DNA from: Streptomyces echinatus
Lineage (GTDB): Bacteria; Actinomycetota; Actinomycetes; Streptomycetales; Streptomycetaceae
DNA: 64,000 nt
Assembly (NCBI RefSeq): GCF_014203595.1
Contig: NZ_JACHJK010000014.1
Coordinates: 124,001 to 188,000 of the forward strand
Direction of reading: 5' to 3'
Below the pieces are notes generated by a model. It saw only the letters and a list, made by a program, of their open reading frames with translations, had not been told where the DNA came from and made no database searches. This document shows positions 25,414-33,571 of the stretch, piece after piece. The stretch's first letter is position 1; the number at the start of each line of letters is the position of its first letter. The position numbers and the translations under genes were made by a program.

Positions 25414-25635
25414 ACGCTACTCCTTTGCGGCGGCCGGGGTCCGGCCTGCTCGACGACCGCCCGGTCGGCCTGGGTGCGCCGGGGCGGTCCTGAACGGGGC
25501 TTGCGCGATCGGGGTGCGGTGGGGCGCCGCGCTCCTGTGGGTCGGAGCGCGGACTGCCGAAAGAGTGACAGATTTGTCCGGGCCATGCCAGACGGGTGAC
25601 GTCCGGGGGTGCCCGCGGTCCGGGCGCCGCCCGGA

Positions 25636-26289
25636 TCAGGCGGAGCGCAGCGTCATGAGGACGGCGTGCAGCCGGCCGCCGTCCGGGCCCGGCCAGCCGG
25701 TGGCGACATGGCCGAGAGCGTCCCGCGGCGGCAGCGGCGGGTGGTCGGCGACGGGCACGAGGACGCGGTGGACATGAAGGACCGTGCCCTCGAACGCCGG
25801 CAGCCGTGTGCCCTCCCGGTCGTCCGCCGGCTCGGGGGTGAACTCCGCCGGTACCGGGCCGGCGCCGGTGCGGGAACGGGTCACCTCGTGGTCGGGTGTG
25901 TCGCTGACGCTCTGGGCCATCGCCTGCGCCCGGCCCTCGATCAGCGACAGCAACTCGGTGACCAGCACCGGGTCGTGGCAGCCGTCGTAGACCCAGCGCG
26001 TGCCCAGCATCCCGTGTTCCGTCGTGCCGACCAGGGCGTGCTCGGCACCGTCCAGCGGCGCTCCGCGGTAGGTGAGCGGTACCAGATAGGCGGTCCGCCC
26101 GGGGTCCGTGGTGTCGGTGGCCACCATGAACTCGATGCCGACCTCGCCCTCGGGGTCGTCCAGCCGGAAGCCGCCGGACTTCTCCAGGACCGGGTCGGGG
26201 CCGCCGCGGTACCACGGGCGGGTGGGGAGCCAGCCGGCGAGGAGTTCGACCTTGGTCGGCTTCAGGGTGGTGTGGTGGATGACGGCCAT
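25636..26289 (-). CDS. Maltokinase N-terminal cap-like protein
   Basis: A 217-residue protein from ATG 26289 (GGGAGG 10 nt upstream). The sequence MAVIHHTTLKPTKVELLAGW, GGFRLDDPEGEVGIEFMVAT, YLVPLTYRGAPLDGAE and GTTEHGMLGTRWVYDGCHDP matches the N-terminal cap domain of maltokinases. The kinase domain itself is absent. In Streptomyces such stand-alone caps are often labelled '1,4-alpha-glucan branching protein'. The gene ends the minus-strand polysaccharide operon, 38 nt after the spherulin-4 gene; whether it belongs to that pathway is unclear. Confidence 0.75.
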   Translation of the reverse strand: MAVIHHTTLKPTKVELLAGWLPTRPWYRGGPDPVLEKSGGFRLDDPEGEVGIEFMVATDTTDPGRTAYLVPLTYRGAPLDGAEHALVGTTEHGMLGTRWVYDGCHDPVLVTELLSLIEGRAQAMAQSVSDTPDHEVTRSRTGAGPVPAEFTPEPADDREGTRLPAFEGTVLHVHRVLVPVADHPPLPPRDALGHVATGWPGPDGGRLHAVLMTLRSA

Positions 26290-26327
26290 GCCGGTTGCTG
26301 CCTCCCGTTGCGCGGATGTGGGTCTCC

Positions 26328-26999
26328 TCACCCTTCCACAGCGTTCCCGCGGGTCAGTGCCGGGGTCAACCCGGCCCAGGGATTGGGCGGTTCGCCCGTC
26401 ACCGGCCCGCTGACGGCCGCGCCCCGCTCCTGCGCGGTACGGACGGCGAGCGGAACGAGGGCCTCGGGGACGCCGTAGACGAGGTGGCAGAACCGGTCGG
26501 GCAGGTGCCGGGCGGTCCAGGCAGGGCGGGCGAACGACGAGACGTAGGTGCTCCAGTGGCCCTCGAAGGTGACCGTCAGGTCGGCGAGCCGGACGTAGCC
26601 CGGAGCCGGATGGACGCCAGGGTTGACAACGACCGTCCCGGCCCCGGACCGCCGCAGGTCCCGCACCAGCCTGCGGCAGGCCGGCAGCCCCTCCGGGCCG
26701 GCGGTCACCCGGTCCAGGAAGCAGCCGTCGGCCGCATACCAGTCCCGGTGCCGCCGCATGTCCTCGGCGACGCGGTCCCGGTCGCGGACGCCGTAGTCGG
26801 TGTCCACGTAGCCGAGCAGACGGGCCCCCGCCGTGCGCAGGGCACGGGCGGCCGCCGTGAACGCGGGATCCGGGGCGGTGCCGGGTCCGCTCGCCGGGTT
26901 GAGCACGACCGCGTAGGTGCGGTCCGCCGCCGCGATGAGCCGGTGCCAGGCCCCCGGGTCCTCGGCCGGGTGGACATACAGCGGTACCAGCAGGCTCAC
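26328..26999 (-). CDS. Spherulin-4-type glycoside hydrolase
   Basis: A 223-residue protein starting at GTG 26999, inside a GTGA overlap with the epimerase stop. The fold features are LLVPLYVHPAEDPGAW, YAVVLNPASGPG, LGYVDTDYGVRD, DWYAADGCFLDRV and VVVNPGVHPAPGYV, typical of the spherulation-specific family 4. Aspergillus Sph3 of this family (GH135) cuts galactosaminogalactan, and the PelA hydrolase has a related role on Pel polysaccharide. No signal peptide is evident, so it may act in the cytoplasm or be exported non-classically. Its place in the cluster points to editing or turnover of the polymer made by the PelF-like enzyme. Confidence 0.82.
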   Translation of the reverse strand: MSLLVPLYVHPAEDPGAWHRLIAAADRTYAVVLNPASGPGTAPDPAFTAAARALRTAGARLLGYVDTDYGVRDRDRVAEDMRRHRDWYAADGCFLDRVTAGPEGLPACRRLVRDLRRSGAGTVVVNPGVHPAPGYVRLADLTVTFEGHWSTYVSSFARPAWTARHLPDRFCHLVYGVPEALVPLAVRTAQERGAAVSGPVTGEPPNPWAGLTPALTRGNAVEG

Positions 27000-27892
27000 G
27001 GCATCCGCTCCACGGTGGCCGCCCACAGCGCGGCGAGGGCGTCGTCGAGGCCGTGGGCCGGGCGCCAGCCCAGGGCCCGGGCAGCGGCGGAGATGTCCGA
27101 GCACTGCCAGGACACCTGCGCCGAGCGCGCCGAGCCGCCCGTGCTCTCCTCCAGCTTCCCGCGGAACCCCGCCTGCCGGGCCAGCCCGAGCGCCAGCTCC
27201 CGCACCGGCACGGCGGTTCCGCTGCCGACGTTCAGCACGGACGGCAGCGGTGCGGGCGCGGTGACGGCGGACTCCACCGCCCGGGCCACATCGCGTACGT
27301 CGACGAAGTCGCGCTGGGCGGAGAGGTCCCCGAGGCGCAGCACCGCCTCGGGGTCCCGGCCGGCGGAGCGCAGCAGGCCGGCCAGCCGGCCGGGCAGGCT
27401 CGCCACGGGGGCTCCGGGACCGACCGGGTTGCCGACCCGCAGCACCACCGCGTCCAGGGCGGCGGAGGTCACCGCGACCGTGCCCGCCAGCTTGGTCGCG
27501 CCGTACGCCGTGACCGGGCAGGCGGGTGCCGACTCGGTGACCGGCACGTCCGGTGTGCCCGGCCCGTACTCGGCGGCCGAACCGAGGTGCACCAGACGGG
27601 CCGTGGGGGCCGCCTCGCGCAGCGCCGTGCAGAGCGCGGCGGGGCCGCGGGCGTTGACCTCGGCCAGGGTCACCGAGTCGCCGCCGGTGGCGCCGGCGCA
27701 GTTGACCACGGCGTCGGGGGCGGCCTCCGCCAGGGTCCGGGTCAGCCGCTCCGGCCGGTCGGTCGCGAGGTCGACGGCGAACTCGGCGGCGCGGCGGCCG
27801 GCGGCGAGAAGCTGCACGCCGGGCAGGGCGCGCAGCCGCTCCGCCACATGGCGGCCCAGATAACCGGTACCGCCCAGGACGAGAATGCGCAT
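26996..27892 (-). CDS. NAD-dependent epimerase/dehydratase (extended SDR)
   Basis: A 298-residue extended short-chain dehydrogenase. The nucleotide-binding motif is LVLGGTGYLGRHVAERL, the active site has S108 in HLGSAAEYG and YGATK (Tyr-x-x-x-Lys), and RDFVDVRDVARAV is the usual sugar-epimerase segment. It is likely to modify an NDP-sugar for the adjacent glycosyltransferase; the exact reaction is not determined. It follows the nucleotidyltransferase by 7 nt and overlaps the spherulin-4 gene by 4 nt. Confidence 0.85.
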   Translation of the reverse strand: MRILVLGGTGYLGRHVAERLRALPGVQLLAAGRRAAEFAVDLATDRPERLTRTLAEAAPDAVVNCAGATGGDSVTLAEVNARGPAALCTALREAAPTARLVHLGSAAEYGPGTPDVPVTESAPACPVTAYGATKLAGTVAVTSAALDAVVLRVGNPVGPGAPVASLPGRLAGLLRSAGRDPEAVLRLGDLSAQRDFVDVRDVARAVESAVTAPAPLPSVLNVGSGTAVPVRELALGLARQAGFRGKLEESTGGSARSAQVSWQCSDISAAARALGWRPAHGLDDALAALWAATVERMP

Positions 27893-27899
27893 GTGGTAC

Positions 27900-28613
27900 T
27901 CAGGCTCCCTTGAGCAGGAGGGACTTGCGGGTGGTGAACTCGGCGTTGGCCCGGTCGTAGTCGTCGGGCCGGCCGATGTCCAGCCAGTAGCCGTCGAACT
28001 CGTAGGCGTGCGGCGGGTTCTGGGATCTCAGCAGGTCGAGGACGAGTTCGTCGAAGCCGAGCGGCAGGCCCGGGGTGTAGCCGTCCAGGGTCGCGCGGCT
28101 GAGGCCGTAGACGCCCATGGAGACCCGGTAGTCCATGCTGGGCTTCTCGGTGAACGCGACGACCTTGCTCGCGTCGGTGGTGAGCACGCCGAAGTCGATG
28201 TGCACCTTGCGGGCGTAGGTGGCGATGGTGAGCGGCGCGGCCGACTCCCGGTGCCGGCGCAGCACGTCGGCGTAGTCGAGGTCGGTGAGGATGTCGCCGT
28301 TCATCACCAGGAAGGTCTCGGGCAGCCGGTCCTTCAGGTTCAGCAGCGGGCCCATGGTGCCGAGCGGGCTCTCCTCGGTGGCGTAGTCGATCTTCATGCC
28401 CCACTGGGAGCCGTCGCCGACGTAGGCGCGGATGATCTCGCCCAGGTGGCCGATCGCGAGGGTGCAGCGGGTGAAGCCCGCGGTGGACAACTGGCGCAGC
28501 ACGATCTCCAGGATGGCGTGCTGATCGCCGATCGGGACGAGCGGCTTGGGCAGCGCGGTGGTGTAGGGCCGCAGCCGGACGCCCTTGCCTCCCGCCAGGA
28601 TCACAGCGTGCAT
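27900..28613 (-). CDS. Sugar-1-phosphate nucleotidyltransferase
   Basis: A 237-residue NTP_transferase domain without a C-terminal beta-helix. Signatures are ILAGGKGVRLRPYTTALPKP (nucleotide binding), LVMNGDILTDLDY (metal-binding Asp), VAFTEKPSMDYRVSMGVYG and WLDIGRPDDYDRAN. The short length resembles RfbF- and GlmU-N-type enzymes that form NDP-sugars from sugar-1-phosphate. It sits between two SDR genes and should supply an activated sugar to the PelF-like enzyme. Confidence 0.9.
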   Translation of the reverse strand: MHAVILAGGKGVRLRPYTTALPKPLVPIGDQHAILEIVLRQLSTAGFTRCTLAIGHLGEIIRAYVGDGSQWGMKIDYATEESPLGTMGPLLNLKDRLPETFLVMNGDILTDLDYADVLRRHRESAAPLTIATYARKVHIDFGVLTTDASKVVAFTEKPSMDYRVSMGVYGLSRATLDGYTPGLPLGFDELVLDLLRSQNPPHAYEFDGYWLDIGRPDDYDRANAEFTTRKSLLLKGA

Positions 28614-28653
28614 GGGGCTCCTCCTTCGTTGGGTCGGGGCCGTGCCGGACGGG

Positions 28654-29655
28654 TCAGATGTTGTAGATGTCGGTCTTGTAGCGGGCCAGGTTGGCCGGGT
28701 CGCGGAAGAACTCCACGGTGTGGGCGAGGCCCTGCTCCAGGCTGTGGCCGGGCTGCCAGCCGGTGGCCGCGGTGAGCCGGGTGGCGTCCGCGACCAGCCG
28801 CATCACCTCGGAGTTGGCGGGCCGGATGCGCGCCTGGTCCTCGCGGACGTCGAGGGGGGTGTCCATGACCTTGCCGATCAGCGCCACGAGGTCGCCGACC
28901 GAGATCTCGCCGCCCGTACCGGCGTTGAAGGTACGGCCGACCACCTTCTCCGCGGGCGCGCCGCCGACGGCGAGGAAGGCCTGCGCGGTGTCCTTGACGA
29001 AGGTGAAGTCACGGGTGGGCCGCAGCTCCCCCAGGGTGATGGTCCGCTCCCCCGCGGCCACCTGACCGATGACGGAGGGGATGACCGCGCGCATCGACTG
29101 GCGCGGCCCGAAGGTGTTGAACGGCCGGAGGGTGACGACCGGGGTGCCGAAGCTGGCGTGGTAGCTGTCGGCGAGGCGGTCGCCGCCGGCCTTCGAAGCG
29201 GCGTACGGAGACTGGGTGTTGATGGGGTGGTCCTCGGTGATGGGCACGGTCCGCGCGGTGCCGTAGGTCTCGCTGGTGGAGGTGTGCACCAGCCGGGGCG
29301 TGCCCAGCGCGCGCACCGCCTCCAGGACGTTGAGGGTGCCGGTGACGTTGGTCTCCACGTAACTGTGCGGCGCCTGATAGGAGTACGGGATCGCGATCAG
29401 GGCGGCCAGGTGGTAGGCGACGTCGGCCCCTTGGAGCAGGCCGCGGACCGAGCCGGGGTCCCGGACGTCGCCGAGCACGATCTCCACCTGGTCCAGGACG
29501 TCCGGGGCGAGCGTCTCCAGCCAGCCGTACGAGGAGAAGGAGTTGTACTGGGCCATGGCCCTCACCCGGTGTCCGGAGGCGACCAGCGCCTCGGTGAGGT
29601 GGGAGCCGATGAAGCCCTCGGCTCCGGTGACGGCGGCGAGCGGTACGGAGGTCAA
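28654..29655 (-). CDS. LegB-like NDP-sugar 4,6-dehydratase
   Basis: A 333-residue extended SDR close to the LegB and GDP-mannose 4,6-dehydratase groups. It has VTGAEGFIGSHLTEAL, the MAQYNSFSSYGWLETL segment typical of LegB, VAYHLAALIAIPYSY, the active-site TSTSETYGTA and SPYAASKAGGD (Tyr-x-x-x-Lys), and RPFNTFGPRQS. LegB enzymes convert UDP-GlcNAc to a 4-keto-6-deoxy intermediate. This suggests the polymer contains a 6-deoxy-amino sugar. It is 40 nt upstream of the nucleotidyltransferase gene. Confidence 0.85.
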   Translation of the reverse strand: MTSVPLAAVTGAEGFIGSHLTEALVASGHRVRAMAQYNSFSSYGWLETLAPDVLDQVEIVLGDVRDPGSVRGLLQGADVAYHLAALIAIPYSYQAPHSYVETNVTGTLNVLEAVRALGTPRLVHTSTSETYGTARTVPITEDHPINTQSPYAASKAGGDRLADSYHASFGTPVVTLRPFNTFGPRQSMRAVIPSVIGQVAAGERTITLGELRPTRDFTFVKDTAQAFLAVGGAPAEKVVGRTFNAGTGGEISVGDLVALIGKVMDTPLDVREDQARIRPANSEVMRLVADATRLTAATGWQPGHSLEQGLAHTVEFFRDPANLARYKTDIYNI

Positions 29656-29709
29656 CTCAGGGGTCCTTCCGATGGGTTGGTCGAGCGGGTCGGTCGAGCG
29701 GGGACGGCG

Positions 29710-31104
29710 TCAGGCGTGCCGGGAGGGCCGGCCGAGCACCAGCAGCGCGTACGCCGTCAGGCCCAGTAGGGCGGCGCCGCAGCACAGCGGCAGGACGGCG
29801 GGGCCGGGCGGCAGGCGCAGCACCGGGACCGTGCCGGCCACCGCGGCGGCGGCCAGACAGATCACGGCCGGCGGCCAGGCGGCCCCGAACGCCTGCAGCA
29901 GCAGCGCGGTCCACAGGGTGGCCGCGAGGAGGAGCAGGGTGGCCGGTGCGGCGCCGGTCAGATACGCGGCGGGCAGCAGCGGCAGCAGGTACGCGGCCAG
30001 GCAGCCGCCGAGGACGGCCGCGGAGCGCAGCAGGAATCCGGCCGGGGTGGCGGTGGCCCGCAGGGCCGCCACGGACAGGCCGCGGTAGCGGTACAGCAGC
30101 CATTCGGCGGGACCCATGCTGACCGTCAGCACGATGACCGCGTACGGTTCGCGCCGCCCCTCCAGCAGCACGAGCAGACCGGCGGCCAGCCCGAACAGCC
30201 CGTAGGGCAGGGACCACAGCAGCCGGGGCCGCGGGCCGTCGGCCGCGGCCGGGACGGCGAGCGCCGCACGCAGGGCGTGGCCGGTGCCGGCCAGGGTGGC
30301 GAGCAGGGCCAGCAGGGGCGGTCCGGTGCGCAGCACAGTGCCGGGTTCCCACCAGGGCAGCACGGCGGCGCCCGCGATCAGCGGGACGAGCGCGGCGAGC
30401 AGCAGCCGCTCGCGGGCCAGTACGAGCAGGACGCCGGCGGCCGCCAGGTACAGCGACTGTGCCGCCGTCGCCAGGAGCACCGGGCCGCCGCCGGTGAGCG
30501 GGGCCGCGGCGGCCGTGGCCAGGCCGGCGCCGAGCGGCGCGCCGGTCAGCAGGGTCCCGGCGGCCTCCCGGCGGCCGGTCGCCATCCGCAGGTGGGCGCG
30601 GTGGCCGAGGGCCTGCCCCCAGGCCCAGGAGACGAGGCCGGCGACGACCAGCGCGCCGGCGTGCCGGCCGGGGTGCCACAGGGGCGCGGTGAGCAGGTAG
30701 GCGAGGCCCGGCAGGGCGAACAGCACCCCGCGCAGCAGGCACCGGACGGTGTCGGGACGCCAGGGGTCGGCCGCCGGTGCGGGCTCCGGGAAGGTCCGGG
30801 GCACCTGCTCGTAGAGGGCGGTGGCGAGGGAGAACAGGTTCGGGTGGCCGTACCGCTGTCTGATCTGCTCGGCGGTCAGGCCCTCGGCCTCCAGCAGGGC
30901 GGCCACCTCATAGGGATGGACGGCAGGGCCTGTCCGGTCGGCCAGGTCGGCGGCCAGCCGGCTCACCGCCTCCGGGTCGGGGGCGAGGCCGGGCAGCCGC
31001 AGGGCCAGGGTGCGGTCGTCGCCCCGGGCGGGCGTCCCGGCGAGCCGCAGTATGAGGGTGTCCTGTTCGGCGCCGCCCGGTTCGAGCGCCATGGGCCCGC
31101 TCAT
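29710..31104 (-). CDS. Polytopic membrane protein of the PelF-like cluster (PelG-like candidate)
   Basis: A 464-residue protein starting in an ATGA overlap with the PelF-like gene. Residues 1-130 are soluble, with a helical LTAEQIRQRYGHPNLFSL motif. Ten to twelve hydrophobic segments follow, such as LLRGVLFALPGLAYLLTAP, AQSLYLAAAGVLLVLARE, VLGGCLAAYLLPLLPAAYL and the terminal LLGLTAYALLVLG. Its position after pelF and its size recall PelG, the transporter that works with PelF, but I cannot show sequence homology. It is probably the export or polymerisation partner. Confidence 0.75.
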   Translation of the reverse strand: MSGPMALEPGGAEQDTLILRLAGTPARGDDRTLALRLPGLAPDPEAVSRLAADLADRTGPAVHPYEVAALLEAEGLTAEQIRQRYGHPNLFSLATALYEQVPRTFPEPAPAADPWRPDTVRCLLRGVLFALPGLAYLLTAPLWHPGRHAGALVVAGLVSWAWGQALGHRAHLRMATGRREAAGTLLTGAPLGAGLATAAAAPLTGGGPVLLATAAQSLYLAAAGVLLVLARERLLLAALVPLIAGAAVLPWWEPGTVLRTGPPLLALLATLAGTGHALRAALAVPAAADGPRPRLLWSLPYGLFGLAAGLLVLLEGRREPYAVIVLTVSMGPAEWLLYRYRGLSVAALRATATPAGFLLRSAAVLGGCLAAYLLPLLPAAYLTGAAPATLLLLAATLWTALLLQAFGAAWPPAVICLAAAAVAGTVPVLRLPPGPAVLPLCCGAALLGLTAYALLVLGRPSRHA

Positions 31105-32612
31105 CCGGCCAGGTTCCCGGCGGCGATCCGGAGCTCCTGGCCGTGCGCGGCCGGGGCGGTCAACGGCCTGGCGTGCGGGGACAGTTCGAGGTAGATGGAG
31201 CGGAAGGTGTCGATGGTCTGGCGCAGGGTGAACCGGTCGATCACGCGCAGCCGGGCCGCCTCCCCCATCGCCCCGCGCCGCACGGAGTCGCCCAGCAGTT
31301 CCAGGGCCGCGGCCGCCATGCGGGCCGGGTCGCGCGGCGGGACGACGAGACCGGTGTCGCCGACGGCCTCCCGTACGCCGCCCACGTCGGTGGAGACGGT
31401 GGCCCGGCCGCAGGACATGGCCTCGATGAGGGTGAACGGGAAGCCCTCGCTGATGCTGGAGAGCATCACGACGTTGCCGGCCGCGTAGGCGTCCTTGATG
31501 TCGTCGACCCGCCCCTCGAAGGTGACGGCGTCCGCGTGTCCCAGTTCGGCGGCGAGGGCCTCGCAGCGCTCCCGGTACGCCTCTCCGCCCCGGGGTGTGC
31601 CGCCGAAGAGCCGCAGCCGGGTCTCGGGTATCTCCTTGCGGACCAGGGCGAAGGCGCGGATGAGGGTCTCCAGGTCCTTGATGGGGTCGACGCGGCCGGC
31701 CCAGCTGAGCGTGGGCACGCCGGGCTCGGGTCCGGCGGCCGGGAAGGCGGCCGGGTCCACGCCGTTGTAGACGGTGCGGATGGCCTCCGGGTCGGCTCCG
31801 CCCTGTTCCTCCCAGAGCCGGTTGTAGCGGTTGCCGGGGGTGATCAGGGCGGCCCGGCGGTAGCTCTCCTCGGCCAGCAGCCGGAAGAACCCGAGGACGA
31901 CGGCCTTCACCGGCCAGCGGTAGGGGGCGGTGCGATAGCCGAGGTAGCGTTCCCGCAGGTAGACGCCGTGCTCGGTGAGCAGCAGCGGGACGTCGTACCG
32001 TTCCAGGCCGGCGAGGCCGGGCAGCACGGCGACCCCTCCGCTGACGGCGTGGGCCACTCCGTGCCGGGGCGGGGGCGCGGCCAGCGGGCGCAGCGCGTGC
32101 TCCAGCAGGGCGGTGGCGGTGACCGCGTCGTGCAGGGTGGGCCGGGCCTCCCCGGCGGCCAGCCCGGGGCGGTTCCACACGCCGGCGAGGATCGCGACGG
32201 CCCGGTCGCCGCGCAGGAACGGGCTCAGTGTGCCGTCGGCGGCGGCCCTGGCCAGGGTGTACAGCGCGGTGGGGAACTGGTCCTCGGCGTGCGGGTCGAG
32301 CAGGGCGGTCAGGAAGCGTTCGTAGGCGGCGGCGAGCCGGCCCAGGGCGCGGCCCCGGGGCGGCCGGCCGTCGGGCGGTGCTCCCCACATGGGCACGGCG
32401 AGCACGTCGTGGACGTGGGCGGGCAGGTCCCAGACGACGGGTTCGCGTCCGGTGCCGGTGACGGCGACGACGTCGAAGTCGAGGTCGGGCATGCCCTGGA
32501 CGAGTTGGTCGCACCAGACGCTGACGCCGCCGTGGCTGTGCGGGTAGGTGCCTTCGGTGAGCAGGGTGACGTGCGCCGCGCCGGTGCGGCGCGCGCCGTG
32601 GTGAACGTGCAT
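31101..32612 (-). CDS. PelF-type GT4 glycosyltransferase
   Basis: A 503-residue GT-B glycosyltransferase. The N-terminal half carries the DUF3492 features of PelF: VTLLTEGTYPHSHGGVSVWC and LLTEHGVYLRERYLGYRT. The C-terminal GT4 half has VYNGVDPAAFP, SWAGRVDPIKDLETLIRAFA, LRLFGGTPRGGEAY, VTFEGRVDDIKDAYA and the nucleotide-binding SISEGFPFTLIEAMSCGRATV. PelF in Pseudomonas is a cytosolic polymerase using a UDP-amino sugar. Here no PelD (c-di-GMP receptor) or PelE gene is seen. The gene heads an operon of six to eight genes running to 25636. Confidence 0.92.
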   Translation of the reverse strand: MHVHHGARRTGAAHVTLLTEGTYPHSHGGVSVWCDQLVQGMPDLDFDVVAVTGTGREPVVWDLPAHVHDVLAVPMWGAPPDGRPPRGRALGRLAAAYERFLTALLDPHAEDQFPTALYTLARAAADGTLSPFLRGDRAVAILAGVWNRPGLAAGEARPTLHDAVTATALLEHALRPLAAPPPRHGVAHAVSGGVAVLPGLAGLERYDVPLLLTEHGVYLRERYLGYRTAPYRWPVKAVVLGFFRLLAEESYRRAALITPGNRYNRLWEEQGGADPEAIRTVYNGVDPAAFPAAGPEPGVPTLSWAGRVDPIKDLETLIRAFALVRKEIPETRLRLFGGTPRGGEAYRERCEALAAELGHADAVTFEGRVDDIKDAYAAGNVVMLSSISEGFPFTLIEAMSCGRATVSTDVGGVREAVGDTGLVVPPRDPARMAAAALELLGDSVRRGAMGEAARLRVIDRFTLRQTIDTFRSIYLELSPHARPLTAPAAHGQELRIAAGNLAG

Positions 32613-32751
32613 CGTTGGGGCTCCACGGCCGAGGTGTGGGGTGGTCGTGCCGGTCCCGTCCGTCGCAGGACGGCGGGGACCCGGGCCCGTCCGGTCGCCT
32701 CCCGTCGACGACGGCGGGAGGTGCGGGCGGGCCCTCGGGTCGGTGCGCCGT

Positions 32752-33162
32752 TCAGCTGTCCGGGGTGTACGGAACCTGCTCGGTCACGCCCGCCGGGATC
32801 GTGGTGTCCGGGGCCGGGGCGGTGGCGGCGGGGCCGGGGTCAGCGGTCGCGGCGGGTGCCGTGCCCGGGGACGCGGGCAGGGTGAAGGTGAGCTCGCCGG
32901 AGGAGGCGGTCCAGCCGGACAGCGCGCCCGCGTAGGCGGTGCCGAAGGCGTCGGAGCCGACGGTGCTGCCGGCGGGCAGTCCGGCCGGGACGGCGGTGCC
33001 GTCCGGGGCCCGCACGGTGACGGTGTCGCCGATGCGGTAGGCGGTGACCTGGCCGGCCCGCACGGCGCTCGTCCGGGCGGCGCGGCGCTGGAGTTCGACG
33101 CCGATGGCCTTCATCCGCAGGTTCGTCACGGGGTGCGCGGTGGTGCATATGGTCCGCTTCAT
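32752..33162 (-). CDS. Uncharacterised protein upstream of the pelF-like gene
   Basis: A 136-residue frame from ATG 33162, with a GGGGAGGGG ribosome site about 10 nt upstream. The N-terminal ~65 residues are mixed, with an AYRIGDTVTVRAPDGTAVPA segment that looks like a small beta module. The rest is rich in Ala, Pro and Thr and ends QVPYTPDS. There is no signal peptide or membrane span, and I recognise no family. It precedes the PelF-like gene by 139 nt on the same strand and may be the first gene of that operon. Confidence 0.55.
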   Translation of the reverse strand: MKRTICTTAHPVTNLRMKAIGVELQRRAARTSAVRAGQVTAYRIGDTVTVRAPDGTAVPAGLPAGSTVGSDAFGTAYAGALSGWTASSGELTFTLPASPGTAPAATADPGPAATAPAPDTTIPAGVTEQVPYTPDS

Positions 33163-33571
33163 GCGGTGAAGTCCCCTCCCCGGGCAGGGGTGAGCACGGC
33201 TCCCATGGAGCGGACGCACCCCCTTGCGCGACGCCGGCGTCCCCCTCAGAAGCCGTGCGTCGACCCATCCGTCGCGTCACATGGTGATGCCTCTGTGTAG
33301 CTTTTGTGGTGGAGTTACGAAACCTGACAGAAAGTGCAGGTGTCCAACCACGTCCCGGAGCAACCCGAAAGCCCGGTTTCCCGTCGCCGCCGCGCGGGGC
33401 GTCGCGGCGCCGGGACGGGCCCGTCGGCTGGTCCGGCCGCCGCGCGCCGCACCGGCGGACGATGACGGCCCATCGGGCGACGTATCGCGATCTGTTCCGT
33501 AGGGAACATTCGTACGGCCGGTGACGGGACGGGCCGTGGGGGCGGACCGTCCCGGCACCGGTCGGGTGCGG
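33163..33571. promoter_or_regulatory. Intergenic region upstream of the polysaccharide operon
   Basis: About 410 nt without a supported gene. The stretch 33295-33350 is AT-rich for this genome and probably carries the promoter for the minus-strand operon. TGTTCC and GGAACA at 33493-33508 form a short inverted repeat (4-nt spacer), 64 nt after the adenosine deaminase stop. I found no riboswitch core that I can name. Confidence 0.4.

Noticed and set aside
33277..33282. Minimal ATG-TGA start-stop preceded by GAGG on the minus strand
   Set aside because: A six-base coincidence in a spacer; nothing shows it regulates the operon downstream.
33163..33571. Riboswitch (c-di-AMP, c-di-GMP or cobalamin) upstream of the polysaccharide operon
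   Set aside because: I could not find the conserved core of any of these classes in the leader.
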